Positions 12,879 to 23,015 of a DNA stretch of 64,000 nucleotides are shown here, in pieces; positions within the stretch are counted from its first letter, which is position 1, and each line of letters starts with the position of its first letter. Below the pieces are notes generated by a model. That model was not told the DNA's origin. It did no database searches and saw only the letters and a list, made by a program, of their open reading frames with translations. The stretch is from Pseudoscleropodium purum. Lineage: Eukaryota > Streptophyta > Bryopsida > Hypnales > Brachytheciaceae. The stretch lies in NCBI GenBank assembly GCA_963969395.1, contig OZ017798.1, positions 13,756,173-13,820,172 of the forward strand, given 5' to 3'. The position numbers and the translations under genes were made by a program.

Positions 12879-12971
12879 TCAATGCATGTGTTCGGATTGA
12901 ACACGGGGATATTTGAACTGTAGAAGGGGCGTTGCCGTGAAGGGAGACCAGGAGTTATCAACTTTGATCAT
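12879..12971 (-). CDS. Upstream ORF in tandem unit 3 (30 aa)
   Basis: It starts Met-Ile-Lys-Val-Asp-Asn, identical to the main gene start for six codons. It then leaves the homologous frame and stops at 12879-12881. It is a candidate uORF if the B3 transcript begins upstream of 12971, otherwise a decayed copy. Confidence 0.35.
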   Translation of the reverse strand: MIKVDNSWSPFTATPLLQFKYPRVQSEHMH

Positions 12972-13128
12972 CTAGGGGTTCTGATCGGTAAAACCTACAC
13001 AAGCGTACGTTTATCAACAAGTGGCAACAGAAAATGATGGAAGAAACGATCTAACCTAAAAAAACTCGTCCCCCGCAACGAAGCGCTTCCCAACAATTTC
13101 CGTAAAGAACTTTCCAGCACGCAAGAGG

Positions 13129-14300
13129 AGGATTGCCGGAAGATTATTCGTAACAACACTCTAATCTCGGTCAAAGAACCGCAACAGGAAGACCAAAGAA
13201 TAATGCACAATTCGAGGAATTTGAGAATAGTATTCCTCCCCGGAACTCAACATTGCAACGCAAACTCATTTACACCCTGTCTCTACTAAAACCAAGCCTT
13301 AATATCTTGATGATTCCAAAAATGGCTTCAACGTCCGATTTCTCACAGCGCTCAAACCCCAAATGTGGTCTCCACCCCCACCAACCTACTAAACTCCCCC
13401 AAATTAACCTAAATCGCGCTGTCACTCGAAAACCCACCGCCAAGCTAGGGGTTAGTCCGCGACCCCGCCATCTCACGCTCCCCAGGAGCCGATTTGCAGG
13501 AGCACCTTTTCACACAGAAAGCTACAAACCTTCAAACGGGCACCAAACCATATGTGTGCGAAAAAAACTGCAAGATGGAGGATCCCCTGACCTGAAAGCT
13601 GCGTTGCAGTGAAGGCGCGTCTCGTCATGAAAGCCAAAGGTGTGAAACCACGGAAACCCGATGTGGGTTTTCGTCGGTGTGGGTTTGCGGGCAAATCCGT
13701 TCAGCTTGTGGGCGGTCGCAAGCAATTGGCAAGAAAATCTTGGTGAGCAGCTCTCTCGCATGCAGGTCCATGCGGACGCAATTGGGGCGGCGAGGTGTCG
13801 CCTTCGGAACGCAACATCGAAGCCCGGGGACCGAACAGTTTTTTCCGCCGTGTGTGAGGCCGAAAAGACACAAAAGAGCAATGGGCGCAAGGGAAAAAGG
13901 GCCTATGGGCGTGGGGAAGAGACGGGAGGCGCGGGATAGCAGTGAGAGGCGCGGAGATGGAGTGGTGACACGTGGCGGTGGGAGAACTGACGGGTCTCCA
14001 CGTAGGATTGTTCTTGTGGTTGGCAAACCACAGAAGAGAATCAGTTCTTGCATGCAGTTACAGCGGCTCCAACTGGGACTCCCGCGGGGTGTTTTTCCGA
14101 TTTCCGTGCATGGCAGGGTCCTATGACCCTAAGGCCGTGCCCATGACACGTTTGGGACCCTTCACCCTTGTCAATAAGAAAAAGAAAAGAACAAATAAAA
14201 ATAATAAATGATAATATAAAGCCAGAGGGGGGTTCCACCGAGACTGGAATCCTTTGAATTCTGCGGCACCCCACTTTGTTGGATGGGATTGCGGAAGAGA
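13129..14300 (-). promoter_or_regulatory. GC-rich upstream region of the B3 gene with RY and ABRE-like motifs
   Basis: This is a GC- and CpG-rich stretch in an AT-rich background directly upstream of the B3 gene. RY cores (TGCATG/CATGCA) occur at 13759-13764, 14049-14056 (the palindrome TGCATGCA) and 14107-14112, with another in tandem unit 3 at 12883-12888. An ABRE/G-box, GACACGTGGC, lies at 13967-13976. Long open frames on both strands here look like a by-product of high GC. RY motifs are bound by B3 factors of this class and ABREs by bZIP partners, so self-regulation is possible. This is inferred from motif content only. Confidence 0.4.
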
Positions 14301-16260
14301 AGGTCAAGTGTAAAAGTATAAAAATAGTATATGATATTTATTTAAGAGCATGACCATCTTTACACACTAGAGTGGGTTGGATTCTCTTCAAATGTGGATG
14401 AAAGGTGTAATTGGCCCTTCACAATATTTTCTTGACATTTAAGCCTCTCATATTAAGAAAGGCCCTTGAAATCATTGTTCATCCTAAGTTTAGTTGCTTT
14501 ATCTTTTATTTTACTTGAGAATGGTCACTTGATTATTTGTGGGTTACATTTGGTGAGCAAGGTTGAGGAAAAAAGAAATTGGAGGGCCCTCCAAAATTAG
14601 ATGGAAAATTTGAGTACAATGCTAAGGTTGGTGAGTAAGGGTAGCTATGTTCTTAATATATGATTTAGGTGGAAATTGAAAAGATGTTAGGAGAGATTTG
14701 AGGACTATAACAACCCGTTTCATTTTTGTTCCCGTTGTTGTTTCCTACAACTAAGGGCACAATTGATTGTCAATAAAATAAAAATAAAAAATATAATAAT
14801 AATATAATATAATAATAATAAAATAAAAAACTGAATTCTTAAAATGCAAAATAATATTGACAAAAATATTAAAATAAAAAAGTAAAGATTTTGGAAAATG
14901 ACGTGGCATTCTTTCGAACCACATCAAACTATGTTGCTAGATACATTCACAACACGTTCATAGCATTTTTAAGGCTTGGTAACTCGTAGTCTCTTATTGC
15001 CTTCAAAAATCATCTAATAGATTGTAGGCAAGGGGGGCTATTGTCTCAATTTGTAAGGAGAGATTTATTCATAGGGAGAGATTTAGCAATGGTGTGCAAT
15101 GGTTCAAAAGTTCAAAAGTTATATAGGCAAATGAAAATGAAACATGTGTTAAAAAACAATAGTGGCATGAACTGCCAATACTTTGCCAACCTTTGTGTAC
15201 TACAATCCTAAAAAACCTAAATAAAATGAATTTTGATTTACAAATAAATGAATTCCAAAGCTAACCACCCCTAAAGACTTAGTTTTGGGGGTTTGTATCA
15301 TAATCATTTTAAAACTTGCACATATATAATTTCCAAGCCACAAAAAGTTTCATATTTTATTTGTATGTTGTTAAACATCATTTAAGACCTAAAACATATA
15401 TTATATAAATTTTGGAGAACCATCACCTATTCATCACATTTGTCACAGCAAAACCTATTTTTTAATCTACTTGCCTTTGTATTTGAAAATGGCCCAAAAA
15501 CTTCCCAATATTTGTAAAAGATCCTATAAAAGCATCCTAACATATAAAATTGCACAAGTCAATGTCAATTCCTATTTATTTTTAAATATGGAAGTAAAAC
15601 AATAAAAAATTGGTGAAAAATCCAATAAGTGTTCAACACTGCCACAAATCTTCAAGTAGTTGTTTAATATAATCATTATTGTTTATAGGAGTTTGCATAG
15701 AGAGTATATTGAGTTCCATTATGTTGAAGGTTTAGGGTATAGTAAGAAGTTGACATACTTGTTGCATTTTTCAATTTCCGAAATTCCAATGTAAAAAATA
15801 TTTAAACAATTATTTAGGAAATGTAATCTTATAGAAAAAAGAGCAAATATAATTCTATTGCAATAAAAAGAATAGTAGATTTGAATTTATTTTTTTCGAG
15901 AATTCTAGTCTTCAGTCTACACAAACAAATTAGATTTGGAGAAATAAATTCAAATTTGTATTATTAACAATTTTAAAAAGACAAGCTTTGCATCAAATTT
16001 AGGGCTCTTGAAAATGAGCCTCCATTTGTATCAATTGTATGGTACAATTAAGAAAAATTTCATAAGACATTTCAAAATTCTAGTTTTTTTTTCAATTTAG
16101 AGCACATTCCAAGAAGCTCAACAAAGGACTTAGGTATTTTGGGGTTACTAGTGGCTTTGATAGAAAATAATTATAACAATTCTTTCCTTTTTTTTAAAGA
16201 AATTTAGGCCTTGTCTTTTCTAATGTTTGAAAATTGTAGGAGATTCAAGAGGAATCACAA
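14301..16260. other. AT-rich intergenic sequence
   Basis: No gene seen. It contains a simple A/T stretch (14778-14880) and an inverted copy of a dispersed repeat (15460-15655), listed separately. Confidence 0.5.
15460..15655 (-). repeat. Dispersed repeat, copy in reverse orientation
   Basis: Its reverse complement matches the direct copies at 38510-38712 and 38844-39053. Shared phrases include AATAAATAGGAATTGACATT, TAGGATGCTT and GCAAGTAGATT. Family unknown; no coding capacity. Confidence 0.75.
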
Positions 16261-16548
16261 TATCCATGGTTGTCATAGTGGATGGACGTTCGGTTCACCC
16301 ATCCGATACAATCAACACATAGTTGACTTTTTGATAACGGAAAAATAGGCCACGTAGATGCCATGTGGATTAAGGAACATGCTGGGCGCGAACGAGATCG
16401 TCCGTGCCCTAGATTTCGCATTCCGAGGTGACGTGTCATTCCGCAAAATTACACAAGTTACAAAATTAAAGCCGTCTGGACCGTCCGTCCATCCGTCCCG
16501 TCCGATGACCCTAACTCGCCCGTTATGACAACTATGACAATATCATGG
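16261..16548. mobile_element. Small hAT-like inverted-repeat element
   Basis: A GC-richer 271-bp unit (16270-16540). Both ends read TTGTCATAGT going inward, and the flanks are TATCCATGG on the left and TATCATGG on the right, compatible with an 8-bp target duplication that gained or lost one base. The interior carries several CCGTCC motifs, as do the hAT-like elements at 17265 and 20147, but the ends differ from theirs. Confidence 0.5.
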
Positions 16549-17217
16549 TTTAGGGACATGAGCTAGCCATTCATGGCAAGACTAATTTAAGATTCTATGC
16601 ATTTCCTAAACAAATAATTGTGTATTTTCTTTGAAGAATCTAAACCTTGCCAAATGTCTATACCTTGTTTAATCTTAAATAGTTGCCTAAATAACATAAA
16701 TTAAATTTTAGTCTTGCTAAACTTTATTTTTGAACTTTAATGAAATTTTAATGTAAATTAGGGTATTGAAGTGCAAAACATGCTTGGAAATATTATTAGT
16801 GGAAAGGGAAAAATATAAAATTTATGTAGCAAAGAATAAGGGATAATTTTTACATTTATCCTTAGATAGGGCAATAAGGGGGGCAATTATCCTTGGCTCC
16901 TAAAAAGAAAGATCAAGAAAGCTTGTTTTGGTTTAAAAAAAATTTTGTCCACTTGGAAGAGTGCAACGGTATTACAAATTTTCTGAATTGTACATCCATT
17001 GGTTATGTTCTTGGTACTATCAAAAAGCCCATTGCAAGGAGGGGCGCATGAGATTTGTTTCATGACATTGGGATCGACAATGTGAAAGTTATTGAATTTT
17101 AAAGTTCTTATAAATTAGAAAATTAGAAAATTACTCTTATTTTGTTCTTCATTATTTCCACGATACATGACAAAGAAGTAGGAGTTGCAATTCGGTTGGA
17201 TAAACATCCTATACCTT

Positions 17218-17965
17218 AATTTTTTTTTAAATCTTTTTTAATAGATTTTTGTATAAATTATACTCAAGGTTGACAAATCAGTACGTCCGCCCCAAAATAG
17301 CGTTCGTAACCTGGACGTCCGTCCTCATGGACGCCAGAGGACGCAGCGTCCTTCTCGCCGTCGGAAGGCGGACGGGGCGGACGGCGTCCGCGAATGTCAG
17401 CGGACGCTGCAGGTACAGCGTCCGTGTCCGGACGTCCCGGACGTCCGACCGTCCTGTCAACCCTGATTATATTTTGAACTACTTAATACTTTGAAGACCT
17501 AAACTCGAAAGTTCAAAATCTACCACTTATGAAGTTTTTCTATTGGATTTGTCTTTGTGGAAGTTCAAAGAGTACACCAATTACATTGTGGTGTTTGTTA
17601 CTATTATTTCTAATCTTCATAAAATTTTTATACTTCTTTTAGCATTTTCATGATTGCTAAACCTCTAAAAAAACATGAAAATGAAATGAGATTAAATTTT
17701 AGACATATATTACTACCTATGACAAATATGAAATTGTTGAAATGTGTTTTTAATGAAAGAACCTAATGAAGTTTGACTAAGCCTCTAGAGACATTAAATG
17801 TCCTTGAAGGGTTATGTACCTATATAGAAAGAATTATTTTAGAATCAAAGTTTATTCCTTCATAACTTTTGCATACAATATCCAAAAGCTACATTCTTTG
17901 GTGCATTAGAATCTCTTTTCACTTCCCAATAAGGAACATGAATATTTGACCAATAAAATAATATA
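17218..17965. repeat. Tandem duplication, copy 1 (interrupted by a MITE)
   Basis: Apart from the insertion at 17265-17465, this copy aligns along its whole length with 18085-18650. Shared phrases include TTGAAGACCTAAA, GGTGCATTAGAA and CTCTAGAGACAT. The two copies are separated by about 120 bp of AT-rich DNA. Confidence 0.85.
17257..17473. mobile_element. 201-bp hAT-type MITE, CpG-rich, with 8-bp target duplication
   Basis: The element spans 17265-17465. The left end is CAAGGTTGACA and the right end, read inward, is CAGGGTTGACA. The flanks are ATTATACT (17257-17264) and ATTATATT (17466-17473), a 7/8 match. The interior is packed with GGACG/CGTCC motifs, in contrast to the AT-rich surroundings. 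Its left ~100 bp match the right end, and its right ~90 bp the left end, of the 2.86-kb element at 20147-23007, so it looks like an internal-deletion derivative in reverse orientation. Confidence 0.85.
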
Positions 17966-18084
17966 AATATAAATATAAAATAGCAATAAATAGTGAATTT
18001 AGCAGTTTGGAAGTCTAAATTTGATCTATCATATAATTATTGAATTGTTTTAAGCTTAAGAACAAAAATCTAGCAAATGATCAT

Positions 18085-18650
18085 TTAAAAAAAATTTAAT
18101 AGGGATTTTTATATAAATTATTTTGTATAAATTATATTTTTTGACATAATATTTTGAAGACCTAAATTTAAAAGCTCAAAATCCACCATTTATGAAGTTT
18201 TTCTATTAGATGTGTCTTTGTGGAATCAAAATTCAAAGAGTACACTAATTGCACGGTGGTGATTGTAATTATTATTTTCAATATTTATAACAATTTCATA
18301 ATTCTTTTAGCATCTTCATAATTGCTATGATGTCTCTAAAAAAATCATGGATTTGAAATGAGATTAAATTTTAGACATATATTACTATCTATGACAAATA
18401 TGAAATTGTTGAAATGTGTTTTTTTATGAAAAATGAAGTTTGACCAATGAAATTTGACCTAATGAAGTTTGACCAAGCCTCTAGAGACATAAAATGTTTT
18501 TGAAGGATTATGTACCTGTATAGAAAGAATTTTTTTAGAATCAAGGTTTGTTCCTTCATAACTTTTGCATATAATATCCAAAAGTTGCACTCTTTGGTGC
18601 ATTAGAACCTCTTTTCACTTTCCAATAAGGAATAAGAATATTTGACCAAA
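18085..18650. repeat. Tandem duplication, copy 2 (empty site of the MITE)
   Basis: Homologous to 17218-17965 without the MITE. At the position of the insertion it reads TATAAATTATATTTTTTGAC with a single ATTATATT, the expected pre-insertion state. Confidence 0.85.
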
Positions 18651-20138
18651 AAAATAATAATAATGTATATAAATTAGCAAAAAAGCAATAGATTTGGAGG
18701 TAACCACTTTGGACCAACGATTTCTAAATTGGCTAAATTTTGCTCAGTTTCTACTTAATTTTCAAAATTCTCAATGTAAATTAGAAAAAAATCTTTCTGA
18801 ATTGAGCATTTTGCATACTCAAAATTCTTTATGAAATCACTAACTTGGACCCTAGATGACTATATTAGAAGATTACAATGTTCGCCCAAATCTGTTGTGA
18901 GCACTAGATCTTACCGTTAGTGCTCAAAATTGTAATTTTTTTTTTTTATCATTTTGGGACATTTTAGAGGGACATTTTAAGTTAATTAGAGGTCATTTAG
19001 TATTTTAGTGTTAAAAAGTTTGTAGTTTCAAATTTATGTAAATTTTATGTAAAATGTAGCTTGGAGGTAGGTTAAGGGGATAGAAGTATTTGATTAAAAG
19101 CTTTAGGATAGATGAAGAATGAAAATCCATAAGTTCTTTAAGTATAAGGAGTGTAAGGGATGTAAAGTGTATTAGAAGTGTGTGAAGGTGTGTAAGGGGT
19201 AGTTGAAGTCTATGTAAGATGTAAGAGGTGTAGAGTGAAAAGAAACTAATGAGTGGAAGAAAAGAGGAGTCAAGGTCAAAAATTTCTTATGTGTAATATG
19301 TAAGAGGTAGGTGAGCATTGTGTAAGATGTAAGAAATGTGCAAAAGATACAGAATGTAAGAGAAATGAAGGTGAAGTTTGACGTCAAGGACAAAAAACAA
19401 AGGTTGAAGTCAAAATTGAAGAAAATGTAAAGAAAAAAAAGAACAAGCTTGCAAAAAGAAAAAGAAATGAAGATTACAAGCTATAAAAAGGAGCCATAAA
19501 GAGCAACAAAGAATCCAATTCTTCTATAATACATTCTTTATCTATACAAAAAGCTTAGTTTTGTGTTGATTTTTCATTTTTTCTCACATTTTTAGGTTAC
19601 TTATCACAAATTACATGAAATAGTAGTAAAAGAATATCTTCATTGTCTATTTTTGATGTCAGATTTCATCTGTAGTATTTGAAATAACTTTTTTAAAATT
19701 TGAGACTTTAAAAGTAACATTTCATTTTTGTTAATTTTTTTAAAAATCAAGATTCATTTACTTTGAAGCTTGTATGTAGGAATTGTATGTGATTAAAAAA
19801 AAAGAGGCAACTACCTTCATGTATAAAGAATGTGAACTTTGAGCTTATATAACTTTTTGTGTACAACTAATTTATAGTTGAAATTTTTTGGAGCATATGT
19901 ATCATTTGTTGTAATTTCAACAAGTTGAAATGTGTTTAATTTGGAATTGATTTGTAGAAGCAAAGTTGACAGGGCATCTAGAAATCCGTGGATGCTAGGT
20001 TTGTAGCGTCTCGTGACATTTGCAAAAAATAAAATAAAATTTGTTGTCCGCCCTGTCCACCCGCCTACCTCGACCCATCCACCTTGCTATCCACAAGATT
20101 TGGCAACCTAGATCTGTCTGCAATTGTCATTTGCTAGA
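18651..20138. other. AT-rich intergenic stretch with a purine-rich low-complexity patch
   Basis: No gene seen. Between about 19130 and 19480 the plus strand is strongly purine-biased, with repeated TGTAAGATGTAAGAG-type words. It is followed by a TATA-like CTATAAAAAGG at 19484-19494. This could be part of an old LTR, but I found no partner repeat. Confidence 0.4.
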
Positions 20139-20335
20139 TTTGACAACAGGGTTGACACGACGTCCGGACATCCGGACGCGGACGCTGTGTCCGCAGCGTC
20201 CGCTGACATTCGCGGTCCGGTGAACGCAGTGTCCGCCTGTCCCCTGTCCGCCCGTTCGTCCGTCCACCTAATTACGGCCGTCCGATCAACGCGCGGACTA
20301 ATCTCGTCTGCACGATCTAGGCGTCCGCCTCGGGC

Positions 20336-21480
20336 TGTTGTCGTATTGAGAGGAGTTTGCCTTGGGAAATCATAGGGATTCTAGCTGCTGCTAGAAATGA
20401 CTTGAGGGTAGGGGTTCTAGCTTGATCTTGTCTCGAACCTTGAATCTTCAACAGGATGTCTTTTCGTACCTCGAATCTTCAACTTTCTTGAATCAACTCC
20501 ATGTTGGCCTATCCTGTTATGGTTCTAGGGGTTCAAGGGTCAAGGAGGGGATAAGAAACCACATGATACGGGACGGGTAGAACGGACGGCAGACCACGAG
20601 CTGAACCGTCCGTGAATATGGCTCCTAAACTTTCAAATTCACGGTCTACTGGTGATCAATCCAGTCTCACTGTGAGAACAACATAAGATTCAACCATGTG
20701 GGCCATCAACCCCACTTCGTTGCCCACGACACAAAATGGAGTAAGGCCATGTACGCAATGTCAGGCCAAACCCGCAAACAAGGTTTACAATGCAAAAAAT
20801 TGACAAAGCCACATGCCCATCACACAAATTGACAACGAGCCTCCAAATCTGGCTTGGAATAACAGAGCCATAAGCCACAACATAGGCTAGGTCCTTGTAA
20901 GGTAAGTCTTCACTTGACTCTTCAAATCTTCACTTCAATCTTCAACCTTCTAACCTTCCAATCGTCTCTTTCACCTTCTTCTAAATCAGCAGTACTAAAA
21001 TGGGCACCTAAAACGTTCTAAAGCTCTGATTTAGATAAGAGATATCTCTTTCGAAAGCTAATACAGTAAGCTTTGATGCATCAAAATTTCACTTGAAACA
21101 AAGCTACTGCCTACAAGTTATGTGCTCTCAAAGATCACCTACATGCAATTCTAGCGGTAGTACACTACTTCGCCTTTCTCTTCATAACTTGAGATAAAAA
21201 CATGGTAATGAGAAGTTTGATAGCTTGATAGAAAGCTAGAAACCTGATCTATATTCTACTTGATTTTCACTTTGTTCTAACAATTTTTGTGACTCTAGGA
21301 GAGGCACAAAGTCTTTTCTCCTCCTTTTGGGTAGCAACAGACTACTCCTCACTCAAAAGCCTATAAAATTCACATACAACATTGAAATCAAGTGAAAATA
21401 CTGCCAAAAGAAACGCAACACCACCATATATAACTCCACCAAATTTTGTATTCAAATTCGTCTTTTCCAATACACAGCAA
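20336..21480 (+). repeat. Repeat nested in the hAT-like element, copy 1
   Basis: It starts with TTGCCTTGGGAAATCA and continues with blocks such as CCATGTGGGCCAT and ACAAAGCCA that recur in the same order at 26868-28020. Homology fades beyond about 21480. This copy is GC-richer and looks less decayed. Nature unknown; no protein motif. Confidence 0.7.
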
Positions 21481-21828
21481 CCGAACAAAGTTTCGGTTCT
21501 TTTCACTACAGCACACTACACACTCACACCCCCACACCAACGTCGACAACGAGAGAGAAGAGAATCTTTCCCCCTTTCTCCTTCCACATGGGCCACATCA
21601 GCCCATGTGAGCATCTAAACTCTTATAGGCTCCCTAAATTCCTACTATTTCTAAATTCCAAATGCTTCTTTGGGTCTACTAATCCCAAAGTCAACAAAAG
21701 GAAGGTAAACAATCAACTACTTTCATCTAATGTGAATAAAATTTAATTGGTGGTAGCCAAAAATCCTAAAACAAAGGCTAAAATCCATTACCTTAACACC
21801 ACAAAATCTGATTTCATAATCATTTGCT

Positions 21829-22242
21829 TTACACACTTAAGAACTCCAAAACACGCAAAAGTAAAGCAGCAATGTATTTAGCTCTCCGTTCCACGGTCAA
21901 TAGATTGAGTGGTCCTTGAAGCCAAAGGCGTTGGCCTACTTCACCGGAAATACAGGTGACCATTTGTTCTTCACCGTTGTTTTCAAAACACCCTTCAAAC
22001 ACCATTTGATAGTTCTCGGAAAGCACAGGTTCAAACTCCAAAACGATCACCAAAGACTTTTTATCCAATTGCAAAACAGGCAATAAAGTTTGCTAGTTAC
22101 CTAGATCTGTTCGTGGTTGAACACGACGTTCAGAAGGTCCAGCATCATCTCGCATACGCAGTCTTGATGAAGATGGTTGATTTGGAACAACCGGTAATTG
22201 CGATAATGGCAATTGCCAATCGTCAGGGTCTTGTGAATCCAT
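21829..22242 (-). pseudogene. Unknown coding stretch with one in-frame TAG
   Basis: A single frame starts at the ATG at 22242 (Met-Asp-Ser-Gln-Asp-Pro). It encodes about 49 residues rich in Pro, Ser and acidic residues, meets one TAG at 22093-22095, and stays open for about 87 more codons to 21829. The second part has an even, globular-looking composition. A GTAACT donor-like site overlaps the TAG, so splicing could skip it, but I found no good acceptor in phase. No family is recognised. It lies inside the hAT-like element and may be a captured gene fragment. Confidence 0.4.
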
Positions 22243-22554
22243 AACTACGAATACTAAAACCCAAACTATAACCAACTCAAAGTAGAACATGAGAAGCAAT
22301 ACTACTCAGTTCCTCTATTTCTATACCTAATAGCTTCCTTAAGAAGCTTACTTTTGCTTTAAATACTCCAATCACACTATACTAGCTATCTTTATAATAA
22401 AATCAAAATACTAATAATCAAACGTATATTCTTTTTCTTTTTTGTATCAAAAGGTAACCTATGTGATAAAAAAATAGACTTAGGAACACTGTTCCGTCAA
22501 TCAATATACTAAACAGCCAATCAATAGTGGTATAAAACCACCTTGGGATCAACA

Positions 22555-22810
22555 ACGGCTGCCAAGTTGCGGACTTGGTTGGTTGGAGAAGTCCCCAATT
22601 AGCTGCCAGCTGGTTCCGGGTTCGAATCTTGTCGGATTCGTTGATTCGGTCTGAGCAGTTGCAACTTGGCACCGCTAATGAGAGCAGGAAATAACTAGCC
22701 AACCAGCCAGCTACCCTGTCCCCCTGAGCTAAGTGACAAGATGTAGTACAACCCAAGACCGTGGATTTCTCCACGCCCCCCACCTTTTCTATCTCAACCC
22801 TTTTCTTGAA
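22555..22810 (+). mobile_element. tRNA-derived SINE (probable)
   Basis: A polymerase III B-box-like GGGTTCGAATC lies at 22618-22628, preceded by an A-box-like segment (GCGGACTTGGTTGGTTGG, 22569-22586) at the usual spacing. The sequence does not fold as a whole tRNA and continues about 180 bp downstream into a pyrimidine-rich tail, as in tRNA-derived SINEs. Target duplications were not resolved. It is nested in the hAT-like element. Confidence 0.6.
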
Positions 22811-23015
22811 CTAGGGTTCAAGGTTAATCTTTTGATGTTTTTAAATGATATAGTTATTTACAACACGACACCGTCCGCCCCGTCCGTCCGCCCTGCCCGT
22901 CCGCTTTCCGACGGCGGTCGGAACGCTGCGTCCGCTAGCGTCCGTGTGTCTGGACGTCCGAAAAACGGACGCTATTTTGGGGCGGACGTTGAGATTCGTC
23001 AACCCTGTTTGACAA

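Larger units (their letters stand above)
12385..13128. repeat. Three tandem 227-259-bp units covering the B3 gene start
   Basis: The units are 12385-12613, 12614-12869 and 12870-13128. Shared phrases include ACTTTGATCATCTA, GGTTCTGATC, GGCAACAGAAAAT and AAGCGCTTC, in the same order in each unit. Each unit holds, on the minus strand, an ATG followed by ATCAAAGTT (Met-Ile-Lys-Val), at 12480, 12717 and 12971. The unit nearest the gene supplies the predicted start and first 32 or so codons. The other two are therefore 5'-end duplicates in the leader or promoter. Confidence 0.9.
20139..23015. mobile_element. 2.86-kb non-autonomous hAT-like element with 8-bp duplication
   Basis: The element spans 20147-23007. 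The left end is CAGGGTTGACA. The right end, read inward, is CAGGGTTGACG. Identical TTTGACAA flanks lie at 20139-20146 and 23008-23015. CAGGG-type ends with an 8-bp duplication are characteristic of hAT elements. The subterminal regions (20147-20330 and 22868-23007) are CpG-rich and full of CGTCCG words. The interior holds a repeat shared with 26868-28020, a broken minus-strand coding stretch and a tRNA-derived SINE. No transposase frame is visible, so mobility would need a transposase supplied elsewhere. Confidence 0.82.

Noticed and set aside
13253..14126. Long overlapping open frames on both strands (up to 149 codons)
   Set aside because: They fall in a GC-rich patch where stops are rare, lack any recognisable motif, overlap each other on both strands, and lie where the B3 gene promoter is expected.
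19484..19620. LTR promoter with TATA box
   Set aside because: A TATA-like word follows a purine-rich patch, but no second LTR, primer-binding site or gag/pol remnant was seen.
21829..22120. Programmed stop-codon read-through at the TAG
   Set aside because: The bases after TAG are CAAACT, which share only CAA with the known CARYYA read-through context, and nothing shows that the region is translated.
22558..22640. A functional tRNA gene
   Set aside because: The B-box is good, but no acceptor stem or cloverleaf of the right length forms, and homologous sequence continues downstream as in a SINE.
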